The notes under the pieces were generated by a model. The model made no database searches. It was not told the origin of the DNA and saw only the letters and a list, made by a program, of their open reading frames with translations. From Cyanothece sp. UBA12306 (lineage in GTDB: Bacteria; Cyanobacteriota; Cyanobacteriia; Cyanobacteriales; Microcystaceae), in contig DLXW01000108.1 in the NCBI GenBank assembly GCA_003448685.1, positions 8,773 to 14,570 on the forward strand: 5,798 bases of DNA, read 5' to 3'. A program made the translations under genes and the position numbers. Positions 1 to 5,260 of this stretch are shown piece after piece. Numbering within the stretch: the first letter of the stretch is position 1; the number at the start of each line of letters is the position of its first letter.

Positions 1-50
1 GGGGAGTGTGGGAGGTGTGGGAAGTGTGGGAAGTGTGGGAGGTGTGGGGA
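1..50. repeat. G-rich 9-nt tandem array
   Basis: Five consecutive 9-nt units of the type GTGTGGGAA (last two bases AA, AG or GA) occupy 6-50. Bases 1-5 look like the end of a further unit, so the array probably continues left of the window. There is no coding frame in it. The regularly spaced GGG runs (six-base loops) fit the G-quadruplex pattern. Such short GTGTGGGA arrays are familiar to me from cyanobacterial intergenic regions, but that is recollection, not a search. Confidence 0.85.
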
Positions 51-53
51 CAA

Positions 54-176
54 TTAAGCAATAGTCCAATTTTTGTCTTCCCCATCTTCCCAATCTTCCC
101 ACCCTTCCCCCTCTTCCCCCTCTTCCCAATCTTCCCAATCTTCCCACCCCTACCTAAACTAGCAACTATTGCTTAA
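54..176. repeat. 12-bp inverted repeat enclosing the C-rich array
   Basis: TTAAGCAATAGT at 54-65 and its exact reverse complement ACTATTGCTTAA at 165-176 flank the C-rich array with a 99-bp spacer. The arms do not extend beyond 12 bp. They could be ends of a small inserted or inverted segment, or simply the base of a long hairpin. There is no transposase nearby. Confidence 0.7.
77..148. repeat. C-rich 9-nt tandem array, opposite orientation
   Basis: Eight uninterrupted 9-nt units of the type CTTCCCAAT run from 77 to 148, the last two or three bases of each unit varying (CAT, AAT, ACC, CCT). The reverse complement of a unit, rotated, is GGGAAGATT, close to GGGAAGTGT in the array at 1-50. The two arrays are therefore related sequences in opposite orientation. 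No coding frame is apparent. Confidence 0.85.
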
Positions 177-254
177 CCGAGTAGTATTGATAAGTTCCCA
201 GACTAGCATAAGTAAAGCTGATGAATGTCATGGAAATATATTTGTCAAGCGAAC

Positions 255-293
255 TTTACAAAACTAAATATATTTGTTACATTAGTTTACATA
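255..293 (+). promoter_or_regulatory. HLR1 (RpaB-binding) site upstream of psb34
   Basis: GTTACATT-AG-TTTACATA at 276-293 fits the published HLR1 consensus, two (G/T)TTACA(T/A)(T/A) half-sites separated by two bases, at every fixed position. A third half-site, TTTACAAA, lies at 255-262, 21 bp upstream of the first and so on the same helical face. HLR1 is bound by the response regulator RpaB, which controls high-light and photosystem genes. The site ends 27 nt before the psb34 start codon. A possible -10 (TATATT, 269-274) lies just upstream of the paired half-sites; if that is the real promoter, RpaB would bind downstream and repress in low light. The core promoter itself is not clear from sequence. 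Confidence 0.7.
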
Positions 294-320
294 AGAGCAA
301 AAGCACAAAGGCAGTAACTG

Positions 321-494
321 ATGTACACCACCACTCAGCTTGACAACGGAATCCTAAAAAACTACTCAGTTGAACCCAAAACTTACTACGCCCAGTACCC
401 TGCGCCCTACGAACAACGTCGCTACTTAATACGAGGTGTGATCGCAGCTTTATTCATCTCCACATTAATGCTAATTTCTGCTTTGATTAGCTAA
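321..494 (+). CDS. psb34: Psb34 (ssl1498-family), photosystem II assembly factor
   Basis: This 57-residue protein has a soluble N-terminal part and one membrane helix (about residues 36-56). The N-terminus MYTTTQLDNGILKNYSVEPK followed by a Tyr-rich stretch (residues 22-35) and an ExRRY motif matches my memory of the cyanobacterial ssl1498 / Psb34 light-harvesting-like family. In published work Psb34 is related to high-light-inducible proteins (Hlips), binds PSII assembly intermediates at CP47 and is found together with Psb28. It should sit in the thylakoid membrane with its N-terminus on the cytoplasmic side. There is no strong Shine-Dalgarno; the start is chosen because this N-terminus is the conserved one. 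The HLR1 site upstream suggests light-dependent control, and a terminator follows 50 nt downstream. I am confident of the family and somewhat less of the symbol. Confidence 0.85.
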   Translation: MYTTTQLDNGILKNYSVEPKTYYAQYPAPYEQRRYLIRGVIAALFISTLMLISALIS

Positions 495-544
495 AGTTAA
501 GTTTTTTCGCTAAGTTTCCTATTGACATTGAGTTCTCCTACTCG

Positions 545-568
545 ACCTTGGTTTTTCCAAGGTTTTTT
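545..568 (+). terminator. Rho-independent terminator after psb34
   Basis: ACCTTGG (545-551) pairs with CCAAGGT (557-563) around a five-T loop, and the stem runs directly into a T tract to 568. It closes the psb34 transcript. The next gene starts only 26 nt later, so that gene either has a promoter overlapping this hairpin or depends on read-through. Confidence 0.85.
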
Positions 569-594
569 CATTTTTTTAGATAATTCCTTTAATT

Positions 595-1242
595 ATGCTA
601 CGACCTGAACAAAGAAGCAAACTTGACCAAAGCAACGATACTGACTTTTATTCTTTTCCTCGTTTCGTTACCCATGTTGATGAGGGGTTCATCGACCAAC
701 TCACTAATCTTTATCGGCAACGTCTACAACCCCAAACTCGTATCCTTGATTTGATGAGTAGTTGGGTATCCCATTTACCTGATGATCTAGAATTCGCCCA
801 TGTGGAAGGTCATGGGATGAATGGGGAAGAACTAGCCAAAAATCCTCAATTAAACCATTATTTTATCCAGAATCTCAATCTAAATCCCAAATTTCCCCTA
901 GAGGATCACACATTTGATGCGGTCTTAATTGCTGTTTCAGTACAATATTTACAATATCCTGAAGCTATCTTTACTGAGATTCAACGTATTCTTAAACCAG
1001 AAGGAATAGTAATTGTTAGCTTTTCTAATCGGATGTTTTACCAAAAGGCGATCGCAGCTTGGCGAGACGGAACAGAGTTAAGTCGTATTCAACAGGTTAA
1101 AAGCTATTTTCAGTCAGTTCCAGGATTTAGCCAACCCGAAGTTATAGCTAAGACTTCCCCTTTACCCAGTTTTCTACAAATGTTGGGAGTGATCGCAACT
1201 GATCCTTTTTATGCGGTGATCGCCAGTAAGAAAGTAAAATGA
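595..1242 (+). CDS. Class I methyltransferase-like protein (methyltransferase type 11 fold)
   Basis: This 215-residue soluble protein has the order of a class I SAM-dependent methyltransferase: a first strand and loop at residues 49-62 (RILDLMSSWVSHLP), a second-strand region ending in GHGMN (72-76), a DHTFDAVLIAVSVQYL block (104-119), a post-strand LKPEG turn (133-137) and VSFSNRMF (141-148). The usual glycine-rich SAM loop (DxGxGxG) is replaced by DLMSSWVSH. I recall this variant being conserved in cyanobacterial and plastid homologues, so it is probably not damage. Substrate and reaction are unknown, and whether it binds SAM cannot be told from sequence. The ATG at 595 has no clear Shine-Dalgarno but gives a plausible full-length N-terminus. 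A perfect HIP1 octamer lies inside the gene. Confidence 0.8.
   Translation: MLRPEQRSKLDQSNDTDFYSFPRFVTHVDEGFIDQLTNLYRQRLQPQTRILDLMSSWVSHLPDDLEFAHVEGHGMNGEELAKNPQLNHYFIQNLNLNPKFPLEDHTFDAVLIAVSVQYLQYPEAIFTEIQRILKPEGIVIVSFSNRMFYQKAIAAWRDGTELSRIQQVKSYFQSVPGFSQPEVIAKTSPLPSFLQMLGVIATDPFYAVIASKKVK
1048..1055. repeat. HIP1 octamer GCGATCGC
   Basis: This is a perfect palindromic HIP1 site within the methyltransferase gene. It is a highly over-represented octamer in many cyanobacterial genomes and supports the taxonomic assignment. Partial versions (GTGATCGC) occur near 438, 1190 and 1216. Confidence 0.9.
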
Positions 1243-1345
1243 AGATTAAGTTTCTCAAATTTTTTGTTACTTTAGCTACAAAAGAAACTCGAAATATGTC
1301 AAGGTAAAGATGGATAGGAAATCTAGGAATAGGTAGGATTAAATT

Positions 1346-1567
1346 ATGAGTACCCAGGATAAAGCTAGAGAATTGATGGCTAAAGAACGCCTCACCGAAG
1401 AGGAACGTCACAATAAAATGGTCAGTAGAGCAGTGGAAGCTGAAGAAGCTTACCAAGAAAATTTAGAAGAAACGGCCAGAGAATTGTTGACCGAAAAACG
1501 TCAAAATAATGAAAGTTTACAAGATAATATGCGAGAAAGAGCAGAAGAACAAATTCAACAAAATTGA
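1346..1567 (+). CDS. Small charged helical protein with internal duplication, unknown function
   Basis: The 73-residue product is very hydrophilic, rich in Glu, Arg, Gln and Asn, with no Cys or Trp and no membrane segment, and is probably all helix or coiled coil. It contains two copies of one unit offset by 37 residues: ARELMAKER (7-15) and ARELLTEKR (44-52), with further matches at Glu19/Glu56, Met25/Met62 and ArgAla 28-29/65-66. The start is supported by AGGA at 1335-1338, seven bases before the ATG. A strong terminator follows the stop by about 15 nt, so this is likely a real, separately terminated gene. I do not recognise the family; a structural or stress-related role would be guesswork. 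Confidence 0.75.
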   Translation: MSTQDKARELMAKERLTEEERHNKMVSRAVEAEEAYQENLEETARELLTEKRQNNESLQDNMRERAEEQIQQN

Positions 1568-1581
1568 TTCCATGGTATTGG

Positions 1582-1616
1582 AAATGTAGGTTAGAGAAGA
1601 TCTAACCTACATTTTT
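1582..1616 (+). terminator. Strong rho-independent terminator after the 73-aa gene
   Basis: TGTAGGTTAGA (1585-1595) pairs perfectly with TCTAACCTACA (1601-1611) around the loop GAAGA. Three more A-T pairs extend the base, and a TTTTT run follows at 1612-1616. The membrane-protein gene on the minus strand ends at 1632, facing this hairpin, so it may also slow transcription coming from that side, although the minus-strand T run (three bases) is weak. Confidence 0.92.
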
Positions 1617-1631
1617 GCTTATTGTTGTTAA

Positions 1632-2009
1632 CTAAAAACTTAAAAATAGGAGAACAACGCCTAGAATTGCTTCTATTACCCCGGCGATTTGAATATAGCG
1701 TTGTAGAAAATCATCAGACCATTGACGGACGAAATTAGCCCAGTTTGGTATGAGAAGATAGAGAACACATTTAAGGGTTACTAACCAGCCCAAAATTGTG
1801 ACAATGACTCGCCAATCAAAAACCCAAATATTATGTCCAATAACTACAATTAAACCTAAGGGTAAAAACAAGATTGACCACAATATTAACCAAGTTGGTT
1901 TCTCCAAAAGCTCTTTAATTAAATCTTTCCATAGTACATTCTGTAAGCCGTAGGAAATTCCTGTTACTATGAGAAAAATTGCCAAAACTCTTTCAATAAC
2001 TAATGTCAT
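1632..2009 (-). CDS. Small four-helix integral membrane protein, unknown function
   Basis: The protein has 125 residues and four predicted membrane segments at about 8-24, 39-58, 67-87 and 106-124, with a short charged loop at 91-104 (including RQWSDD, 95-100). It has no recognisable catalytic motif and I cannot name a family. The frame is open upstream to 2075, but the start at 2009 (MTLVIERVLA) is preferred. A perfect AGGAGG lies six bases before it (complement of 2016-2021), and it places the first helix directly at the N-terminus. A perfect TTGACA (complement of 2070-2075) may serve as its -35. The gene is convergent with the 73-aa gene and lies 238 nt behind the SDR gene, with a structured element between them. 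Confidence 0.75.
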   Translation of the reverse strand: MTLVIERVLAIFLIVTGISYGLQNVLWKDLIKELLEKPTWLILWSILFLPLGLIVVIGHNIWVFDWRVIVTILGWLVTLKCVLYLLIPNWANFVRQWSDDFLQRYIQIAGVIEAILGVVLLFLSF

Positions 2010-2015
2010 ACTCAA

Positions 2016-2021
2016 CCTCCT
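2016..2021 (-). promoter_or_regulatory. Shine-Dalgarno deciding the membrane-protein start
   Basis: AGGAGG on the minus strand is separated by six bases from the ATG at 2009-2007. It selects the internal start over the in-frame ATGs at 2075 and 2066 and shortens the protein from 147 to 125 residues. Confidence 0.85.
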
Positions 2022-2046
2022 ATCCACTTTTAAGGGAAGGATAAGG

Positions 2047-2075
2047 TTAATTAAGTCAGAAGTCATTTTTGTCAA
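2047..2075 (-). promoter_or_regulatory. Possible promoter of the membrane-protein gene
   Basis: TTGACA (complement of 2070-2075) is a perfect sigma-70-type -35 element. At a 17-bp spacing the -10 position reads AATTAA, a poor match, so the call is weak. Transcription from here would give a short leader before the AGGAGG. The -35 abuts the end of the 121-bp inverted-repeat element. Confidence 0.35.
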
Positions 2076-2195
2076 GGAGGGTTCGCGCCTCTGTTCAAAA
2101 ATTTTTCGCTTTCTAAAGCGAGGTTTTATCCCCTATTATCTGCATAACCTCTATGCCTGTACCAGTTATGATAATTGCTATAGTCGCGAACTCCT
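2075..2195. repeat. 121-bp nested inverted-repeat element (MITE-like or structured RNA)
   Basis: The outer arms AGGAGGGTTCGCG (2075-2087) and CGCGAACTCCT (2185-2195) are inverted repeats differing by a two-base bulge. Inside are a 7-bp hairpin TCGCTTT-CT-AAAGCGA (2106-2121) and a second imperfect hairpin, ATTATCTGCATAAC (2135-2148) against GTTATGATAAT (2165-2175). The whole could fold as an outer stem carrying two hairpins. There is no convincing coding frame: the plus-strand open frame across it has no ribosome site and antisense-like composition. I see no target-site duplication. It may be a miniature mobile element or a small structured RNA; the strand is undetermined. Confidence 0.5.
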
Positions 2196-2247
2196 AACTA
2201 TTTCTATAATAACGTTTTTTATTTCTTTTTAAAGAGATCAAAAGTGC

Positions 2248-3171
2248 TTAAATTTGGGGAATAATATTAGCTAAAGCTTCTTTTAGCCGAGGATATTTAT
2301 ACTTAAAGCCCACAGATTCAGTTTTATGGGGTAAGACCTGTTGGCCTTCTAGAACAACTTTAGCACTTTCTCCCAATAATACTTCTAAGGCAAAATCAGG
2401 AACAGGTAACCAAGAGGGACGGTGCATAATTTCTCCTAAAGTTTGACATAATTTTGCCATACGAACAGGGTTAGGAGAAGTTGCATTAAATGTACCTTTC
2501 ATGTCTTGACGTTGAAGGGACTCACTAATCAAATTGACTAAATCTTCTCTATGTATCCAAGAAAACCATTGACGGCCATTTCCTAATGGTCCTCCTGCGA
2601 ATAATTTAAAGGGAGGAATCATTTTTGCTAAAGCCCCACCATTCCCTAAAACAATGCCTATACGCAAGATTACTAAGCGAGTATTTGCCTCCTCGACTTG
2701 TTTAGCTTCTGCTTCCCAAGCTTGACAAACTTCGGCTAAGAAATCATCCCCTGGGAGGCTATTTTCTTCAAAAATTTTAGTTTCACTGGTACCATAATAG
2801 CCCACAGCAGAAGCATTGATCAATACAGAAGGTTTTATCTTAGCTTGACAGATTGCTTCAACAATTTTTCTAGTTCCTAATTGACGACTTTCTAAGATAG
2901 CTTTTTTGTGTTCAGGAGTCCAACGTTCTGCGATCGGTTCCCCTGCTAAATTAACAACTCCATCACAACCAGAAATAACCTTTTGCCAATCCCCTGATTT
3001 TGTGGGTTGATAAACCACTATTTCTAAATTGGGGAACGCTGAAGCTCGATAAATTCGCTGGGCTTTTTGAGGATTGCGAGTTAAAATTAATAGTTGATGT
3101 CCCTCGGTGGCTAGTTTTTCCCCTAAGCGACTGCCAACAAATCCCGTAGCTCCAGTAATTGCAATTTTCAT
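2248..3171 (-). CDS. TIGR01777-family SDR epimerase-like protein (YfcH / plastid GC1-SulA type)
   Basis: This 307-residue protein is full length for the family. It opens with the NAD(P)-binding Rossmann signature TGATGFVG (6-13). An arginine follows strand 2 (TRNP, 31-34), which suggests NADP preference. NLAGEPI (74-80) and SAVGYYG (121-127) are family hallmarks, [11 protein letters not shown] (169-179) follows, and the C-terminal DUF1731-type domain spans about 235-300. The classical SDR YxxxK pair is not present after SAVGYYG, so catalysis, if any, is unlike standard SDRs. E. coli YfcH is a relative, and so are the plant GC1/SulA protein and Synechocystis slr1223, reported to affect plastid or cell division. 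The true reaction is unknown. It starts 16 nt after psb28 ends, has no clear Shine-Dalgarno of its own, and is probably translated from the psb28 transcript. Confidence 0.88.
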   Translation of the reverse strand: MKIAITGATGFVGSRLGEKLATEGHQLLILTRNPQKAQRIYRASAFPNLEIVVYQPTKSGDWQKVISGCDGVVNLAGEPIAERWTPEHKKAILESRQLGTRKIVEAICQAKIKPSVLINASAVGYYGTSETKIFEENSLPGDDFLAEVCQAWEAEAKQVEEANTRLVILRIGIVLGNGGALAKMIPPFKLFAGGPLGNGRQWFSWIHREDLVNLISESLQRQDMKGTFNATSPNPVRMAKLCQTLGEIMHRPSWLPVPDFALEVLLGESAKVVLEGQQVLPHKTESVGFKYKYPRLKEALANIIPQI

Positions 3172-3187
3172 AGAAAATATTGATTAT

Positions 3188-3559
3188 TTAGTTACTATCT
3201 TGATAGCTCATCCCGTTAGCTTCTGCATAACGGCTCATGAACCGCATAAAGCGATCCCAATGTTCGTCTTGTTCGATCTCAAAGCCACAGCGAACCTGTT
3301 TTAATTCATCTCCTTCATCTCCACCCCAAATAATTTTTAAGGAGTCAGGTTTAACACTAATTTCACCCTCGGAATCAATCAGACGTAAATCACCGTAGGT
3401 TTGCTGGGTAAAGCTTTGAAATTTTTCTAAGGATTTTAATTTGTCAAAAATTAGTAAAACATTACGTATTCCTGTTTGTTTACTACGCCTTAAACTGACA
3501 TTGCTTAATTCTTCAGAAATACCTACAAAAAACTCTATAGAAGGAGTTGCAGAAGTCAT
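3188..3559 (-). CDS. psb28: Photosystem II assembly protein Psb28 (Psb28-2-like)
   Basis: The 123-residue protein starts with the family opening SIEFFVGISEE (7-17) and SLRRSKQTG (22-30). It contains LIDSEGEISV (60-69) and ends with the Psb28 signature WDRFMRFMSRYAEANGM (101-117). Psb28 binds transiently to the cytoplasmic face of CP47 in assembling PSII and is absent from mature PSII. The middle region (NVLLIFDKLKSLEKF, 33-47) differs from the usual Psb28-1 pattern (GTATFxFE), so I place it with the second paralogue, Psb28-2 (Synechocystis slr1739). That sub-assignment is from memory. The start is supported by GAGGTGA seven bases upstream. It lies between petM (90 nt) and the SDR gene (16 nt) on the same strand. 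Confidence 0.92.
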   Translation of the reverse strand: MTSATPSIEFFVGISEELSNVSLRRSKQTGIRNVLLIFDKLKSLEKFQSFTQQTYGDLRLIDSEGEISVKPDSLKIIWGGDEGDELKQVRCGFEIEQDEHWDRFMRFMSRYAEANGMSYQDSN

Positions 3560-3566
3560 AATAAAG

Positions 3567-3573
3567 TCACCTC
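3567..3573 (-). promoter_or_regulatory. Shine-Dalgarno of psb28
   Basis: GAGGTGA on the minus strand ends seven bases before the ATG at 3559-3557 and fixes the psb28 start. Confidence 0.75.
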
Positions 3574-3649
3574 TTTACTCAGATACTAAATTTATTTATC
3601 AAATAGGGAAGAAATATTAAACTCATTTCATCCCTTAACCAATCAAGGT

Positions 3650-3763
3650 TTATTCGGCTTCTCCGCCTTGAATTTTAAGCAGAAGAAATCCCCAAGCTAA
3701 ACCAACTAAAATCAGAACAATACATAAAATTGCTCCATTAAACATCATACTTTCGGCGCTCAT
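3650..3763 (-). CDS. petM: Cytochrome b6f complex subunit 7, PetM
   Basis: This 37-residue single-helix protein opens [13 protein letters not shown], has a hydrophobic segment over residues 9-29 with GLAWGF (21-26), and ends KIQGGEAE. The MxAESMxxNGA opening, GLAWGF and K-x-QG-x-E tail are those of cyanobacterial PetM, and the length is normal for this subunit. PetM sits at the periphery of the b6f dimer in the thylakoid membrane, which carries electrons from plastoquinol to plastocyanin or cytochrome c6. A good AAGGAGA lies upstream. It is the first gene of the minus-strand run and is divergent from pdxA; whether psb28 shares its transcript is unclear, since 90 nt separate them and I see no convincing terminator there. 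Confidence 0.93.
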   Translation of the reverse strand: MSAESMMFNGAILCIVLILVGLAWGFLLLKIQGGEAE

Positions 3764-3770
3764 TTTGCTA

Positions 3771-3777
3771 TCTCCTT
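3771..3777 (-). promoter_or_regulatory. Shine-Dalgarno of petM
   Basis: AAGGAGA on the minus strand lies seven bases before the petM ATG and supports this very short gene as translated. Confidence 0.85.
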
Positions 3778-3828
3778 AAATAAATGACCAAGATAAATTC
3801 CTAAAATCATCTTCTAGCTTATCGCAAA

Positions 3829-3853
3829 AATTAGTCACTCTGATCGACTAATT
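3829..3853. repeat. Inverted repeat in the petM-pdxA divergent region
   Basis: AATTAGTC (3829-3836) and GACTAATT (3846-3853) are perfect 8-bp arms with a 9-base spacer, centred between the two divergent genes. The dyad has operator-like geometry, 17 bp between equivalent positions of the arms. No T run follows, so it is not a terminator. Its regulator, if any, is unknown. Confidence 0.45.
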
Positions 3854-3888
3854 AGCAAATTAAAGTTTTCTTGAACCTTACGCTAAAA

Positions 3889-3924
3889 TTGACCTAATTA
3901 CTTACAATTATAAAACAATAAGGT
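3889..3924 (+). promoter_or_regulatory. Possible pdxA promoter and ribosome site
   Basis: TTGACC (3889-3894) and TATAAA (3909-3914) resemble -35 and -10 boxes, but the 14-bp spacing is short, so only the -10 may be real. AAGG at 3920-3923, nine bases before the ATG at 3933, is a plausible Shine-Dalgarno and supports the long PdxA start. Confidence 0.4.
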
Positions 3925-3932
3925 AACATTGA

Positions 3933-5177
3933 ATGGAAGACAAAGAGCATTGTTCCTCTAAGATTTTATCCCCTACAGAAGTTAGAAGTAGTAAGGGCGA
4001 TGGGCTGTTCGCCCCTACAAACGAGGATTTAAGCGCCGATGCAAAAGCTTTCCGTGTTGAACCAGAGGGTTTTAGGCCTAATTCTTCTGATCATCCTGCT
4101 TTAGTAGTGACTATGGGTGATCCAGGGGGAATTGGCCCAGAAATAATTCTCAAAGTTTTAGCAGATAATTCTATCGCCCAAAATTTTAATCTAACCGTAA
4201 TTGGGACGAGATCGCTACTAAAACAAACTTATCAGCTTCTGCACGGTCAGGGAACCCCATTGGCAAATCCTGACAGTCTATCCATGATAGACATTGCCCT
4301 AGATGCCACCACCCAAGCCGAAATTACCCTAGGAAAGGGCAATGCAGCTAGTGGTAAGGCCAGCTTCATTTATTTAGAAGAAGCCATTAATTTGACCCTT
4401 CAGGGACAGTTCCAGGGCATTATTACCGCACCTATTGCTAAGTCTTGTTGGAAGGCCGCCGGATATCATTATCCTGGACAAACGGAGGTATTGGCACAAA
4501 AAGCAGGGGTAGAAAAATTTGGGATGTTATTTGTAGCGCGATCGCCCTATACTGATTGGACATTACGAACCCTATTAGCCACAACCCATATTCCCCTCAA
4601 TCAGGTTTCAACAATTCTCAATCCCGAATTAATGACGTTAAAGTTAGATTTATTAGTTAACTGTTTAAAGCAAGATTTTGCGATTGAAAAACCTCAGATT
4701 ATTATTGCAGGTTTAAATCCCCATAGCGGAGAAGATGGACAATTAGGAACAGAAGAAAAAGATTGGTTATTATCGTGGTTAGAAACCGAACAAAAAAAAC
4801 GACCTGATGTTCAATTAGTTGGTTTAGTTCCTCCTGATACTATGTGGGTTAAACCCGCCCAAGCTTGGTATGGTTTGGAACAGCATAAAGAAAAGAATCA
4901 GGCTAATTTGAACAATATGGCAGCAGATGGCTACTTAGCTTTGTACCATGATCAAGGCTTAATTCCCGTTAAATTAATGGCTTTTGATCAGGCAATTAAT
5001 ACTACCATTGGCTTACCTTTTATTCGTACTTCTCCTGATCATGGAACAGCTTTTGATATTGCAGGTAAAGGTATAGCAAGGGCAACCAGTATCAAAGCTG
5101 CCATTGAATTAGCAGATCAATTAACAGTATTACGCAATAATTTATCGTGTAAAAGCCAACAATTAAGCTATTCGTAA
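3933..5177 (+). CDS. pdxA: 4-hydroxythreonine-4-phosphate dehydrogenase PdxA with N-terminal extension
   Basis: PdxA oxidises 4-phosphooxy-threonine for pyridoxal phosphate synthesis in the DXP-dependent vitamin B6 pathway, in the cytoplasm. The core starts at [15 protein letters not shown] (56-70). Metal-binding histidines corresponding to E. coli His166, His211 and His266 are visible as ATTH219, GLNPH264 and ALYH339DQG, and the C-terminal block [15 protein letters not shown] (366-380) is intact. At 414 residues it is longer than the usual 330-350. About 52 residues precede the core, and residues 315-330 (Gln/Asn/Lys-rich) look inserted before the YHDQG block. No ATG, GTG or TTG lies in frame between the first codon and codon 59, so the extension must be translated unless a start inside the first core strand is used. 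Part of it is encoded by a palindromic repeat. Confidence 0.93.
   Translation: MEDKEHCSSKILSPTEVRSSKGDGLFAPTNEDLSADAKAFRVEPEGFRPNSSDHPALVVTMGDPGGIGPEIILKVLADNSIAQNFNLTVIGTRSLLKQTYQLLHGQGTPLANPDSLSMIDIALDATTQAEITLGKGNAASGKASFIYLEEAINLTLQGQFQGIITAPIAKSCWKAAGYHYPGQTEVLAQKAGVEKFGMLFVARSPYTDWTLRTLLATTHIPLNQVSTILNPELMTLKLDLLVNCLKQDFAIEKPQIIIAGLNPHSGEDGQLGTEEKDWLLSWLETEQKKRPDVQLVGLVPPDTMWVKPAQAWYGLEQHKEKNQANLNNMAADGYLALYHDQGLIPVKLMAFDQAINTTIGLPFIRTSPDHGTAFDIAGKGIARATSIKAAIELADQLTVLRNNLSCKSQQLSYS
3991..4018. repeat. Palindromic repeat inside the pdxA 5' end
   Basis: GTAAGGGCGA (3991-4000) pairs with TCGCCCCTAC (4009-4018) with one mismatch, around the loop TGGGCTGT. I recall very similar GTAGGGGCGA...TCGCCCCTAC palindromes scattered through cyanobacterial genomes, usually between genes. 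Here it is read in frame as residues 20-29 of the PdxA extension ([10 protein letters not shown]). Confidence 0.65.
4538..4545. repeat. HIP1 octamer GCGATCGC
   Basis: This is the second perfect HIP1 site of the window, inside pdxA, where it encodes part of VARSP (residues 201-205). Confidence 0.9.
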
Positions 5178-5260
5178 TAGCCGAACTCCAAGGCTAAAAT
5201 TGGTTAGGAATCAAACCTTATGGTAACATCAAAATTAGTTCTAAATTAGCAATAAAACTG

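Noticed and set aside
1..148. CRISPR array
   Set aside because: The units are 9 nt long and directly tandem, with no spacers and no cas genes nearby.
1249..1289. Inverted repeat AGTTTCT/AGAAACT after the methyltransferase as a terminator
   Set aside because: The arms are separated by a long loop with a bulge, and no T run follows the right arm.
1148..1456. Minus-strand open frame of 102 codons
   Set aside because: It is antisense to the methyltransferase and 73-aa genes, which have better motifs and ribosome sites; no family features were seen.
2010..2075. Longer N-terminus for the membrane protein (start at 2075)
   Set aside because: A perfect AGGAGG precedes the internal ATG at 2009, and the extra 22 residues would overlap the likely -35 element.
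2075..2195. Known riboswitch class
   Set aside because: The nested stems are suggestive, but I recognise no known aptamer core, and the downstream membrane protein gives no ligand hint.
1969..2232. Plus-strand open frame of 87 codons
   Set aside because: It overlaps the start of the membrane-protein gene and the inverted-repeat element, has no ribosome site, and its composition looks like chance AT-rich sequence.
3107..3304. Plus-strand open frame of 65 codons
   Set aside because: It is antisense to the psb28-SDR junction, both of which are clear genes.
3620..3650. Terminator between petM and psb28
   Set aside because: Only four-base stems can be drawn around CCTT/AAGG and there is no T tract.
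5222..5229. GGTAACAT shared by the pdxA (3922-3929) and map upstream regions as a regulatory motif
   Set aside because: It is one 8-mer match in AT-rich sequence; at pdxA it overlaps the ribosome site, so chance is the simpler explanation.
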